From Puffinus mauretanicus (Eukaryota > Chordata > Aves > Procellariiformes > Procellariidae): a DNA stretch of 64,000 nucleotides. Each line of letters begins with the position of its first letter. Position 1 is the stretch's first letter. Position numbers and translations under genes: made by a program. The stretch spans positions 372,001 through 436,000 of the forward strand of contig JAJKFH010002178.1 of assembly GCA_023333565.1 (NCBI GenBank), read 5' to 3'. Positions 11,838 through 22,965 of the stretch are shown one piece after another. A model generated the notes under the pieces. That model was not told the DNA's origin. It searched no databases and saw only the letters and a program-made list of their open reading frames with translations.

Positions 11838-13005
11838 CATAGAATCATAGAATCATTAAGGTTGGAAAAGACCTCTAAGATCATTGAGTCTAACCGTCAA
11901 CCCAACACCACCATGCCCACTAAACCATGTCCCTAAGGGCCTCATCTACACGTCTTTTAAATACTTCCAGGGATGGTGACTCAACCACTTCCCTGGGCAG
12001 CCTGTTCCAAGGCCTGACCACTCTTACAGTAAAGAAATTTCTCCTAATGTCCAGTCTAAACCTCCCTTGGTGTAGCTTGAGGCCATTTCCTCTCGTCTAT
12101 CGCTAGTTACTTGGCAGAAGAGACCAACACCCATCTCACTGCAACCTCCTTTCTGGTAGTTGTAGAGCACGATGAGGTCTCCCCTCAGCCTCCTCTTCTC
12201 CAGACTAAACAACCCCAGTTCCCTCAGCTGCTCCTCATAAGACTTGTGCTCCAGGCCCTTCACCAGCTTCATTGCCCTTCTTTGGACACGCTCCAGCACC
12301 TCAATGTCCTTCTTGGAGTGAGGGGCCCAAAACTGAACACACTATTCGAGGTGCGGCCTCACCAGTGCCGAGTACAGGGGCACGATCACCTCCCTGCTCC
12401 TGCTGGCCACACTATTTCTGATACAGGCCAGGATGCCATTGGCCGCCTTGGCCACCTGAGCACACTGCCAGCTCATGTTCAGCCGGCCGTCAACCAGCAC
12501 CCCCAGGTCCTTTTTCTCCGGGCAGCTTTCCAGCCACTCTTCCCCAAGCCGGTAGCGTTGCATGGGGTTGTTGTGGCTGAAGTGCAGGACCCAGAACTTG
12601 GTCTTGTTGAATCACGTACAGTTGGCCTCAGCCCATCGATCCAGCCTGTCCAGGTCCCTCTGCAGAGCCTTCCTACCCTCCAGCAGATCAACACTCCCAC
12701 CCAACTTGGTGTCGTCTGCAAACTTACTGAGGGAGCACTCGATCCCCTCATCCAGATCATTGATAAAGATATTGAACAAGACTGGCCCCAAAACTGAGCC
12801 CTGGGGAACACCGCTCGTGACCGGCCGCCAACTGGATTTAACTCCGTTGACCACGACTCTCCGGGCTTGGCCATCCAGCCAGTTTTTTACCCAGTGAAGA
12901 GTGTACCTAAGCCGTGAGCCGCCAGCTTCTCTAGGAGAATGCTGTGGGAGACAGTGACAAAGGCTTTACTGAAGTCCAGATGATGGCAGTGTCTACAGTG
13001 CCTTT
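11838..13005 (-). mobile_element. CR1 LINE copy A, 5'-truncated, minus strand
   Basis: The left end carries the reversed CR1 octamer terminus (CATAGAATCATAGAATCAT at 11838), so the 3' end is at the left and transcription sense is minus. The remainder covers the 3' UTR and the RT half of ORF2 as far as a [21 protein letters not shown] motif near 12900-12970. Homology fades at about 13005 into a CT-rich stretch, giving the usual 5' truncation. It is the best preserved RT in the window (see the pseudogene entry). Confidence 0.93.
12024..12985 (-). pseudogene. CR1 copy A reverse transcriptase, broken
   Basis: Reading minus, the order is [19 protein letters not shown] (about 12980-12900), then [20 protein letters not shown] and [11 protein letters not shown] (frame 12612-12854), then [12 protein letters not shown] (frame 12342-12563), then [20 protein letters not shown] (frame 12024-12299). 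These are the RT palm and the C-terminal region of CR1 ORF2, which copies the element's RNA at a nicked target. The catalytic FADD is intact. A TGA interrupts the frame just after EANCT (near 12612, probably CpG decay of an Arg codon) and further indels shift the frame, so it cannot make a full protein. Confidence 0.88.
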
Positions 13006-15448
13006 CTCTCTCTCTTTGTCTCCCTGCTTCTCTCTCATGGGTAGTACACTCCTCTGCAAAACCATATTGAAAGAGAGCATTGTGGTCCTGCCAGAAGGTC
13101 TGCTTACTGTTCAGAGCACCCAAATACTTCTTGCAAACATGGCAGGACAATAACAACTGTGTAACCAGAGCACTGAGGGATTTCTTGTCCTCTTTATTTG
13201 TTTATTCACACACTGTAATAACCTGATCATGTGTGGTTTTCATTACAATGTCCATAAGGTGATGACAGGGTTAGCTGTGTAAAGCAAGATTTGCACCCTT
13301 TTTTACTACTTGCCAAAAGCTCTCAGAGGAGCATGAAGAGAAAGAATGGCCTTCTACTTTACTAGGTCAGGCAAGATTTACAAACCATATTTGCATTGCT
13401 ATTAAATTTAATTCTTAGTGAAGTCATGTTTCTGAAATGCATCATATTCATGCATATTTTGATGTAGATATGAACAATCAGTTTATAAATTGAGATACAA
13501 ACATCTTATTGAATAGAACAAGTAATTGTGATGAAGTAATTTTTTCCAAATATATTTTGATCATTTAGAATTTCTACTAAAATAGTTCAAACTAGTCACT
13601 CACAAAAAAATAAAAACTAAGATAGGCCAAATGTCAACTGTATTCATTTCTAAGTCAAGTACTAGTGGTAAATATATGTCTTACTCTGGGCCTAACTGCA
13701 AATGATGTAGGTTCATGATAACCCCACCCTAGATGGGGTTCTTGTCATCACCGTTATACATGTAGTATCTTTTCTGGATAATCTGATAAACTTTTATCTT
13801 AAACTGACTCGAGATTTTACAATATACCAGATGTGTTGCTAAAGCAAGGTGTTCTTCAGTTGTTCTCTCCCCATCCTCTGTGGTTACAGAAATGTTAAGC
13901 TTCTTCAGAAATACTCTTCCTTTGATTCATTTTGATCGTATGCACGCTGGTCTTCATTGTCCTGTTTAAAAATGGAATGGAATACAACAAATAGAAAATC
14001 ATTTTCCCCTCAGGTTTCCAGAAAGCAAAAATCAGAGGGCAAGTAAAAATTTCATAAGCAGTACAAGTTTATTTGAAACTTGCAGGGGAGATCATAGGAC
14101 ACCAACTTCTCAGGGTCCCATGCTAAAGCCTAGGAAAACTGAAGGCTTGGGTGCCGTGCAAAGCTGGGAATAATGGTTTTACACATATGGACTGTTTATT
14201 GTGGAGTAAAAAACTATTGTGTCTTGGTTGAGCCGCAGAAATTGTCTATGTACTTACTCTAATTTTTTAGTAAACACTAGATAATTCAATTGGATTAAGC
14301 CTAAAAGACAAACTAGTTTTTTTCTAACTCAATTATTAATCATGCTGGCTTTTGGGGCTATGCTGGATGAGCTCTGGAAAATCCCTTGCACTAAAATCCT
14401 TTAAAAGGATGTCAAGGCAGAGACAACTTAGCAAATCATGGTAGATTTTAGTGGAATGTGGCAGCAATTGCTACAGATATCCAGTTTTGTTCCATAGCGT
14501 ATTGCAGTCAGAATTCAAAGACATTGGAAACTGAACAGGAATGTTTGAGACATGACCTTTCAGAAAATTTTGCAGAGGGGTTGATAAACTGCAGCAGGAG
14601 TGGGTAAGAAAACATCCGAGATGCTCTTTAAACTCAGCAACTGTTATTTTCAGCAGATAGGGACACTATTACATTGTCTTTGTCTTTCACTAAGACATGG
14701 TATGTGAACGGCATCAGTTGCCTATAGCTCTCTCATGAACCAGGAGAGGCTCTGATCAGATTGTTGGATTTTTGGATCACACCTCCTTTAAGTGTGGTTT
14801 CTGAAGACTGCACAGAGCATAGACGTACAGGAGGCCTGTGTACTGTGGAGTAAATGATAGATTAGATTCAAATTCTTTATGAAGTCTGCCTAGAGTTCCA
14901 GGTTCACATGAAGTAAGGGAACAGTTTTTCTCAGTGTTTGACGCTCATTTGTAAAGGATTTGTAAAGTAGGCTGTTGAGCAGACTGCTGACCAGCTTCCT
15001 GACTGCCAGAGCCTGCCCTGGTGGGAGCTAAAGACAAATTATTATCCTGCAATACACCTGCAGCATACACTGTGAGGTTTCTGTTCTTTTTCACACCATT
15101 TATTCCCTTTTCTGCCCGTCATTCATGGACACTCAAATCACTACTTCCTCTTTGTCTGATGTTAAATACTAAAAAAAAATTCTCTCTGGGCCAAATGGGA
15201 GGAAGGAGTATTTGAAAGCTACTGTTTCAACGGCCAAAGCTAGGATGTAGCAAAAAAAATCTCACAAGAGACCTCATCCTTCATCCTTTAGCAGGGTTTG
15301 GACTCGGCAAATGCAATTAGTCCTTGTGGGTTGTGTCCTCATTGGCTATTCAGTTTAGAGAAGTAATGTGGTTTTGAAACAAACTTCCTAATGTTTCAAC
15401 CTACCATGTGTAGGTTTAGCATACAGAGACTAGACTCCTTCCACAGGA
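13006..15448. other. Unique AT-rich DNA, no gene seen
   Basis: Begins with a CT-rich stretch next to CR1 copy A (CTCTCTCTCT near 13007-13016) and continues as ordinary AT-rich sequence. The only open frames are short ones without motifs, such as the 64-codon frame at 15021-15215. Confidence 0.55.
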
Positions 15449-15523
15449 AATTTTTTAGAGAGAGCTTAGCATCACTGTGATTTTCCTGTCTGAACAGTGA
15501 TGCTAAGCCCTTTCTAAAAAATT
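15449..15523. repeat. Near-perfect inverted repeat, miRNA-precursor-sized hairpin
   Basis: The arm at 15449-15478 pairs with the arm at 15494-15523 over 30 bases with two differences, leaving a 15-base loop (GATTTTCCTGTCTGA). As a plus-strand RNA one difference is a G-U wobble and the other an A-C mismatch. The shared core is CTTAGCATCACTGT. There is no long flanking pairing. It could be a pre-miRNA-like hairpin, the remains of a palindromic transposon (MITE), or a local inverted duplication made by template switching. Transcription is not shown by the sequence. Confidence 0.9.
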
Positions 15524-16744
15524 AAGAGCTGTTACTTTCTGTCTTATCTTTATCAAAGGAGTGTCAAACAGAAGAAAGTTGTGGTGGACACAACAGCATG
15601 TATTCACAACCTGGGAGATGATTAATAAAATAGTTGATATTAGACTTTAAAGGCAGATGACCTGTAGCAGCTGTCAAAGCATGTGTGAGATAGATATCTG
15701 TGGCAGGTGTACAGTGATTTTGATATCTTTTACTTCATCGGGGATGGTTCTAGATGATATATACTGATGTTATCTACCGAATCTTAGCCCACTTAAAGAA
15801 CAGACTCTGACATTGTTTGACTTATGACAGAAGAAGAAGGCCCATGATGTGAAAATAGAGAATATATAAAGGTTTTATTTCCTTTCCAAAGAGCAAATGA
15901 ATAGGTCAACATGGTGGCTGTTTAGAAGGTAATCTCTTACATAATTCTTCTTGCCGTAACAACATTGCTTTGCCCTAGAAAAGATGTCTAGGATATAGTC
16001 TATCAAGTTTAAGTGTTTTTACATATACCATGATAACAGCACATACTAGGATTATAATTGCTTCAGGGCTTTTCAGAACTGCTAGGAAAAATAATGCTTC
16101 AGTAAATGAATATTTCAGTGAAAATCTCCCTTCCAGTGAAGTAGTTCCACTGGCTCAAAACAAATACAGATATTCTGCAGACATATGTATGGAGTATACA
16201 GGAACATTAGCAGAGGTGCACTTTCAGCTGTTATCAGCATCTTGTCAACTGCTTGGAATAAAAGAGACAACCTGCTACATGGTGATCTCCTTTCCATTTC
16301 CAACTTATAAAATTATAGACTATCTTTTTTCCTTGTTGAAACATAAGCTGTGTGAGAGAGATATAAGATAAATTAGCTGAAAAGAATTTGCAGGCAATAT
16401 GTAAAAAGGTAACACATAAATGGTTACTGCATCAACAGAAATGTATCAAATTTTCCTCATGGAGTTAGTTCCAAATATACCCATCTTTTCCACATATAGG
16501 GCTTCTTTTTTAATTGGGAATGAGTCCCAAGAACCTGAGCCAAAGACAGGGTGATTTCTTGGCTTTTAATGGGAACTCCACTGAAATGCCTTTACTTTTT
16601 ACTCATCTATGATTGATTATAAAAAGAGTTCTTTTAGGTGCAATGTGAAGACAAGGAAAGTACAGGGGGGCTAGGAGATTGTTTTTGCAATAAGCTGTTT
16701 GATGTACTCTTGACTTTAAAGGACAAAATGTCTTCTATCTCACA
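15524..16744. other. Unique AT-rich DNA with one 113-codon open frame
   Basis: The plus-strand frame at 16030-16371 (113 codons) has no recognised domain, no signal peptide and a composition typical of translated non-coding DNA. A 62-codon frame overlaps it on the minus strand. I treat it as chance. Nothing else is seen before the CR1 at about 16745. Confidence 0.5.
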
Positions 16745-16814
16745 TGTCAGAGAAGGGGAAGAACATCTTCAGTTATAGGCTTGCCAAGCTGGTGAAGAGG
16801 GCTTTAAACTAAAG

Positions 16815-17423
16815 TTGCCAGGGGAGGGGAACTTCAATCCATCCCACTCTTACCAGTTTGATGCCAGTGCCAGAAATAAATGCCCAGAGCCTGGAGAAAG
16901 ATCACAGGTCAGCAGGGGAGCACCTGAAGAGCAGCACAAAGGAACCCCAGCCAGTAAGACAGCTTCTTCAGGGGCCCAACTTAAATGTCTCTATGCAAAA
17001 GCATGTGGCATGGGGAATAAACAAGAGGAGTTAGAGATGTGCAGGGCTATGGCCTTATTGGCATCACAGAGATGTGGTGGGATGGCTCCTATGTTTGGAG
17101 TGTTGGAACGGAAGGATACAGGCTTTTTAGGAAGGACAGGCAGGGGAGACGAGGAGAGGGTGTCACCTCATGTCAATGACCAACTGGAGTGCATGGAGCT
17201 CCGCCTGGGGATGGATGATGAGCCAACTGAGAGCTTATGGGTCAGGATTAAAGGGATGGCAGGGACATTACAGTGCGGGTCTGCTGCAGGCCACCTGAAC
17301 AGGAAGACCAAGCGGATGAGGCCCTCTATAGACAGGAGCAGCCTCACGTTCACAAGCCCTGGTCCTCATGGGGGACTTCAACCACCCCGATACCTGTTGA
17401 AGGGACAACACAGTAGGGCATAA
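16815..17423 (+). pseudogene. CR1 copy B endonuclease, N-terminal part
   Basis: A 202-codon frame whose middle holds the start of the APE-type endonuclease of CR1 ORF2: LKCLYAKACGMGNKQEELEM (about residues 56-75), then the GYRLF-like region in degraded form and DQLECMELRLGM. After about position 17270 the frame shifts: the expected catalytic block GDFNHPD can be read in another frame near 17370. The enzyme would nick the genomic target. Here it is broken in the middle of the domain. The frame's first Met and first ~50 residues correspond to the sequence ahead of the endonuclease. Confidence 0.8.
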
Positions 17424-17444
17424 GGAATCTGTGAGGTTCCTGGA

Positions 17445-18194
17445 TTGCATAATTTCCTTCTCCAAGTAACAGAGGAGCCAACGAGAAGTGTTATGCTGGA
17501 CCTTGTTCTCACCAACAAGGAGGGGCTGATGGGGAATGTGAATCTCAAGGGCAGCCTTGGCCACAGTGACTATGAAATGGTGGAGTTCAAGATCCTTAGG
17601 GCACTGAGGAAGGTGCACAGCAAGCTCCCTACCCTGGACTTCAGGAAAGCAGACTTTGGCCCTTTCAGGGATCTGTTTGGTAGAGTGCCATGGGACAAAG
17701 CCCTGGAGGGAAGAGAGGCCCAAGAAAGCTGGTTAACATTTAAGGATCACCTCCTCCAATCTCAGGAGCGACACATCCCAACCAAGAGGAAGGCAGGCAA
17801 AAATACCAGAAGGTCTGCATGGATGAACAAGGAGCTCGTGGACAAACTCAAACACAAAAAGGAAGCCTACAGAGGGTGGAAGCGAGGACAGATATCCTGG
17901 GAGAATTACAGAGAGATTTTCCGAGCAGACAGGGATCAGGTTAAGAAAGCTAAAGCCCTGATAGAATTAAATCTCGCCAGGGACGTCAGGGGCAACAAGA
18001 AAAGCTTTTATAGGTATGTTGGGGATAAAAGGAAGACTAGGGAAAATGTGGGCCCTCTCTGGAATGAAATGGGAGACGTGGTTACCCAGGATATGGAGAA
18101 GGCAGAGGTATTAAATGACTTTTTTGCCTCCGTCTTCACTGGCAAGTGCTCAAGCCTCACCGCCCAAGCCATAGAAGGCAGAGGCAGGGACTGA
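17445..18194 (+). pseudogene. CR1 copy B endonuclease C-terminus and linker
   Basis: A 249-codon frame starting with the end of the endonuclease: [16 protein letters not shown] and [11 protein letters not shown]. The latter is the SDH motif of APE-type endonucleases, but the catalytic His reads as Tyr. A Lys/Arg-rich linker follows ([18 protein letters not shown]), then [20 protein letters not shown] and [17 protein letters not shown], the conserved block ahead of the RT. It ends at a TGA just before the RT. It is the longest surviving open piece of this element. Confidence 0.85.
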
Positions 18195-18257
18195 GAGAAT
18201 GAAGAGCTGCCCACTGTAGGAGAAGATCAGGTTTGAGACCATCTAAGGAACCTGAAG

Positions 18258-19158
18258 GTGCTCAAGTGCATGGGACCTGATGAGATGCATCCACGGGTCC
18301 TGAGGGAACTGGTGGATGAAGTTGCTAAGCCACTATCCATCATATTTGAGAAGTCATGGCAGTCCAGTGAAGTTCCCGCTGACTGGAAAAGGGGAAAGAT
18401 AACCCCCATTTTAAAAAGGGAAAAAAGGAGGATCCAGGAAACTAGAGGCCAGTCAGTCTCATCTCTGTGCCTGGGGAGATCATGGAACAGATCCTCCTGG
18501 AAGCTATGCTAAAACACATGGAAAATAAGGAGGCGATTGGTGACAGCCAACATGGCTTCATTGAGGGCAAATTGTGCCTAACACATTCAGTGACCTTCTA
18601 TGACAGGATTACAACCTTGGTGGATAACGGAAGAGCAACTGACGTCATCTGCCTGGACTGTGCAAAGCATTTGATGCTACCCTGCACAACATCCTTGCCT
18701 CTAAATTGGAGAGACATGGATTTGGTAGATGGACGACTCGATGGATAAGGAATTGTCTAGATGGACGCATTCAAAGAGTTGCAGTCAATGGCTCAGTGTC
18801 GAAGTGGAGACCAGTGTTGAGTGGCGTTCCTCAGGGGTCAGTATTGGGACCGGTGTTGTTTAATGTCTTTGTCAGTGACATGGACAGTGGGATCAAGTCC
18901 ACTCTCAGCAAGTTTGCTGACAACACCAAGCTCTGTGGTGCGGTTGACATGCTGGAGGGAAGGGATGCCATCCAGAGGGACCTTGACAGGCTTGAGACGT
19001 GGGCCCATGCAAACCTCATGAAGTTCACCAAGGCCAAGTGCAAGGTCTGTCACATGGAACAGGACAATCCCAAGCACAAATACAGGTTAGGCAGAGAATG
19101 GATTGAGAGCAGTCCTGCAGAGAATTGCGGGTACTGGTTGATGAGAAGCTCAGCATGA
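18258..19158 (+). pseudogene. CR1 copy B reverse transcriptase, in three frames
   Basis: Three overlapping frames (18258-18512, 18467-18748, 18706-19158) cover the [22 protein letters not shown], then [20 protein letters not shown], then [20 protein letters not shown] and [14 protein letters not shown]. The catalytic FADD reads FADN, so the second aspartate is lost. At least two frameshifts separate the pieces, and the usual LDFSKAFD block is altered to LDCAKHLM. The C-terminal part after 19158 is frameshifted and then cut by the inserted LTR. Confidence 0.87.
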
Positions 19159-19268
19159 CCCAGCAATGTGCGCTTGCAGCCCAGAAAGCCAGACGTGTAC
19201 TGGGCTCCATCAAATTAAGAATGACCAGCAGGTCGAGGGAGGTGATTCTCCTCCTCCTGACACCCCAC

Positions 19269-19787
19269 TGTCCTGGTTTCGGCTGGGATAGGGTTAAATT
19301 TCTTCCTAGTGTTGTGTTTTGGATTTAGTATGAGGAGAATGTTGATAACACACTGATGTTTTCAGTTGTTGCTAAGTGCCCTCCTAGTCCAAGGACAGCT
19401 CCCATGCCTACTGACTGAGCTAGGTACACAAGATGGGAGGGAACATGATCAGGACAGCCAGCCCAGCTGGCTAATGGGGTATTCCATACCATGTGATGTC
19501 ATGCTCAGTATATGAAGAGTAGGCGTGATCCAGGAAGTACCGATCGCTACTTGGTTATCGGTCAGCGCGGGTGGTGAGCAATTGCATTGTGCATCACTCA
19601 TTTGTATATTTTATCATTATCATTATTATTTTCCCTTTTTTTTCCCGTTCTATTAAACTGTCTTTATCTCAACTCACGAGTTTTCCTCACTCTTACCCTT
19701 CCGATTCTCTCCCCGTCCCGCTGGGGGTGGGGGGAGTGAGTGAGCGGCTGCGTGGTATTTGGCTGCCTGCCAGGTTAAACCACGACA
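19269..19787 (+). mobile_element. Solo LTR 1 (519 bp), inserted in CR1 copy B
   Basis: Starts TGTCCTGGTTTCGGCTGGGA and ends AGGTTAAACCACGACA, so it has TG...CA ends. It is flanked by a perfect 5-bp target duplication CCCAC (19264-19268 and 19788-19792). The U3 has a TGATGTCA element at 19494-19501 and a TATATGAA box at about 19510. An ATTAAA poly(A) signal lies at 19652-19657. A 6-bp inverted repeat (ACCGAT/ATCGGT) lies between TATA and poly(A) signal. No internal retroviral sequence remains, so it is a solo LTR. A 5-bp duplication fits ERVL-like and some other avian retroviral integrases. CR1 sequence resumes exactly after the duplication. Confidence 0.95.
19494..19514 (+). promoter_or_regulatory. 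LTR 1 U3 core: decayed CRE and TATA box
   Basis: TGATGTCA (one CpG-to-TpG change from the CREB/ATF site TGACGTCA) is followed by CAGTATATGAAG. The spacing is the same in all four young LTRs. These are inferred promoter elements of the former provirus. Confidence 0.6.
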
Positions 19788-19792
19788 CCCAC

Positions 19793-20250
19793 CTAGAGTA
19801 CTGCATTCAGCTCTGTGGCCCTCAACGAAAGAAGAACATGGACCTGTTGGAGCAAATCCAGAGGACGGCCACAAAGATGATCAGAGTGCTGGAGCACCTC
19901 TCCTATAAAGAGAGAGAGTTGGGGTTGAGAGAGTTGGCTGAGCGAGCTGGGGTTGTTCAGCCTGGAGAAGAGCAGGCCTCGGGAAGACCTTATAGCAGCC
20001 TTCCAGTACCTGAAGGGGACTTACAAGAAAGCTGGAGAGGGACTTTTTACAAGGGCATGTAGTGATAGGACAAGGGGTAATGGCTTTAAAGTGAAAGAGG
20101 GTAGACTTAGATTAGATATAAGGAAGAAATTCTTTACTATGAGAGAGGTGAGGCACTGGAACAGGTTGCCCAGGGAAGTTGTGAATGCCCCATCCCTGGA
20201 AGTGTTCAAGGCCAGGTTGGATGGGGCTTTGAGCAACCTGATCTAGTGGA
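19793..20250 (+). pseudogene. CR1 copy B ORF2 C-terminal part, downstream of the LTR
   Basis: CR1 resumes with a segment corresponding to the ORF2 C-terminus, seen in the frame covering 19571-20062 (LEQIQRTATKMIRVLEHLSY, then a frame change) and the frame 19953-20246 (MFSLEKSRPREDLIAAFQYL and the end FKARLDGALSNLI). This is the end of CR1 ORF2. The start of the first frame lies inside the LTR and is an artefact of the insertion. Confidence 0.85.
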
Positions 20251-20343
20251 AGGTGTCCCTGCCCATGGTGGGGGGGTTGGAACTAGATGATCTTTAAGGT
20301 CCCTTCCAACCCAAACCATTCTACAATTCTATGATTCTATGAT

Positions 20344-22445
20344 ATAGCTACTTACCCAGGTTTATCACCTTATATATGTTCTTTTGAGGATTTGCATATT
20401 CATATAAATCACCCAAGGCAGCATTACCATTTTTACAGAGAAAAATCAAATATTAATAACACAGCTGACGAGATACTCATGCTCCCTTAGGAGTCTCACA
20501 GGATCCAGGGGAGACTTGCAGGATCCAAATGAGTCTCCATCCATAACGGTTCCCTACTGCAAAGCTATTTAAGTAATTACAAAATTTAACAAAAGCAAAG
20601 CAAACTAATATTCGTCCCCCAAATAATGGAAAACATTAAGGTCTGCAGGGTGAACAGGTCTGCTTAGACCCATGGCCCAGATTCTCACAATATGTTTGTG
20701 GTAATTAGAATATCTTACTAAAACTAATTCCCCTCCAGATCTCCCACAGAAATCCTCCAAGCAATAACTGCAGTCTTGCCAAAGCAAATTCCTAAATTAT
20801 ATCATTCTCTGTTGGGCAAGCCCCTACAGATATTATTTGAACAGTGTTGAAGAATCCTACAAATGAAATGGAAATGCGTTAATACTTTAAAGCTCTTTGG
20901 GTTCAAAAATCAGTCACTTCAGTTTTTCACTTGTTTCTCAAACATCCCCTTCAGACTCTGATATGCTTTCTTAGTGTCACTTATCTGCCATGATGTATTG
21001 AGTTTTATAGAGTTCCTTTCTTTAATTGCCGGCTTTTCAGTATTTGTTTTATTATTCTTTCCTGTACATAGACCTTTCATTTTGGCTCATTTCACTTTTG
21101 TGTAATGGATATTTTCCTGCTGCTCCCTCTGTCTGTTGCGTTTCTTTCCTGACAGCCTAACACGGAGGTGAGTTTTGACATATTCGTGTACACTGATTAA
21201 GAGCTTGAATGGCTGTGTACCATTGCCAGATTAGCCAGAAAGGGAGTTGGGGGGGGGAGGCTGTTGATGGGTGCCCATCCTGCTGACTCCCTCTGATGTC
21301 CTGGGGAGAGGGTGCACTGCCATTCACGAATGCCCTGGCAGGGATTAGCCTCTCAACAACCCCAATCGCAGCTGGCTGAACAGGACCACAGTATTACTTC
21401 AGGCCTCTCCCAGTTGCTCTCTGGAGACATCATTAAAGTAACAGTCCTTGTTATTATACTTTCCAAGCCAAAATCTATTAACACAAGCCACATAAATGAA
21501 TGATGTGAATACAGCCCGCACTCACAAGTCGTGTACTGTTTGGATAATGGAATGTCCCAGCAGCATTCACCTGAGGACTAGCCATGCCCAGCGGGTATCT
21601 TTCAATCCTTGCTAAGTGGTCTTCATTCCCTGCTCTTCTTGAAAATGCAGTTTTACAAGGGGAAGGAGAGAAGACAGTTTTTAAGCCCTAAATGAATGTT
21701 TTCTTCCCATCCACCTCTTTTTCTGGTTCTCTAACATACTGAAAGCTTTCTAACATACATTTAGTTCACTTCCATTTAGCTTCACATGTTTCTCCAATAT
21801 AATGCCTTTCCCACCAGTATCAATAACTGTCACCAGCAACATACTGGATTGTGCCCAGCTGAAAATTAATAAATGTCCCATTTGCTTTCAGGCTGTCTAT
21901 CTGATTTCCTTTGGTTTTTATCTTGTCCATTGGTCCATGGAGAACTCATCACACCTGGCTACTGCCCATGCCCTCTCTGTCCATGCTCTGTCAGTCTCAG
22001 CAAATGCTTGCAAATTGCCCTGATCCCTCAGAACTCCTCTATTTTTTTCCAAGGAGATGGAAATTATTTTGGGTTGTACTGCTTGACTTCTTTTTTTCCC
22101 ATCTAAAACTCAACCTCAAACTCTGCCTGTCCACAGTGAGTTTCCTTTCTTGCAGCATTTTGGGATGTTATCTTAATCAATGTCACAATACAGTCACCTT
22201 CCAGAAACTTCTGTTTGCACTGAGTGACTTTTCACTGGAAAACTATTTGCTTTGTTGAGGTTTAAGTCTGGCTCTTACAGAAGTCAGTATCTGAAACTGT
22301 GCTGATTCATTTTTAAGACTATCATGAAATCAGCTCAGGTTCAAGGATTTGTTTCTCTCCTGCCTCTTCCCACCCTCCCTGCACCTCCCAGCTTGCTGAT
22401 TCCTTGTCCAAGGAATCAGACCTCAGCTTTGATTACTTAACCCAG
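20344..22445. other. Unique DNA, no gene seen
   Basis: No recognised repeat. A G-rich run lies at 21250-21257. Three overlapping plus-strand frames at 21802-22258 (up to 115 codons, 21911-22258) are hydrophobic and Cys/Ser-rich with no domain. They are probably chance frames over pyrimidine-rich DNA. Confidence 0.5.
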
Positions 22446-22965
22446 TGTCCTGGTTTCGGCTGGGATAGGATTAAATTTCTTCCTAGTGCTGTGTTTTGGA
22501 TTTAGTATGAGGAGAATGTTGATAACACACTGATGTTTTCAGTTGTTGCTAAGTACCCTCCTAGTCCAAGGACAGCTCCCGTGCCTACTGACTGAGCTAG
22601 GTACACAAGATGGGAGGGAACATAATCAGGACAGCCAGCCCAGCTGGCCAATGGAGTATTCCATATCATGTGACGTCATGCTCAGTATAGGAATGGTAGG
22701 CGTGTTCCAGGAAGTACCGATCGCTACTTGGTTATTGGTCAGCGCGGATGGTGAGCAATTGCATTGTGTATCACTCATTTTTTTGTATATTCTATCATTA
22801 TTATTATTATTTTCCCTTTTCTGTTCTATTAAACTGTCTTTAACTCAACCCACGAGTTTTTCTTACTCTTACCCTTCCGATTCTCTCCCTGTCCCACTGG
22901 GGTGGCGGGGGGAGTGAGCGAGCGGCTGCGTGGTATTTGGCTGCCTGCCAGGTTAAACCGCGACA
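22446..22965 (+). mobile_element. Solo LTR 2 (520 bp)
   Basis: The same family as LTR 1, with TG...CA ends and a perfect 5-bp target duplication CCCAG (22441-22445 and 22966-22970). It belongs to a different subtype from LTR 1: the U3 reads CAGTATAGGAATGG instead of CAGTATATGAAGAG, and the CRE at 22671-22678 is an intact TGACGTCA. The ATTAAA signal is kept. There is no internal sequence, hence a solo LTR. The 124-codon frame over this element is not a gene. Confidence 0.95.
22671..22678 (+). promoter_or_regulatory. Intact CRE (TGACGTCA) in LTR 2
   Basis: A perfect palindromic CREB/ATF site, still unmutated although CpG sites decay fast. A CCAAT pentamer lies about 23 bases upstream and a TATA-like TATAGGAA about 15 bases downstream. 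Confidence 0.7.

Larger units (their letters stand above)
16745..20343 (+). mobile_element. CR1 LINE copy B, near-complete ORF2, split by an LTR
   Basis: About 3.08 kb of CR1 once the inserted LTR (19269-19787) is removed. Order: the segment before ORF2, endonuclease, linker, reverse transcriptase, C-terminal region, then a 3' UTR ending in the octamer series ATTCTATGATTCTATGAT at 20343. No ORF1 is seen upstream, so the element is 5'-truncated near the start of ORF2; the exact left edge is uncertain by some tens of bases. Many frameshifts and stops make it a dead copy. It is the longest LINE in the window. Confidence 0.93.

Noticed and set aside
12111..12797. 228-codon plus-strand open frame
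   Set aside because: It is the antisense of CR1 copy A; the RT motifs read on the minus strand. CR1 antisense often stays open for long stretches.
16030..16371. 113-codon plus-strand open frame as a gene
   Set aside because: No domain, no splice-site context and a minus-strand frame overlapping it. It is within what chance allows over 64 kb in six frames.
19571..20062. 163-codon plus-strand open frame
   Set aside because: It begins inside LTR 1 and runs across the insertion edge into the CR1 C-terminal sequence. It is a fusion artefact of the insertion, and a similar LTR-derived start recurs at 37435 in LTR 3.
22543..22917. 124-codon plus-strand open frame
   Set aside because: It lies wholly inside LTR 2, which has no coding capacity.
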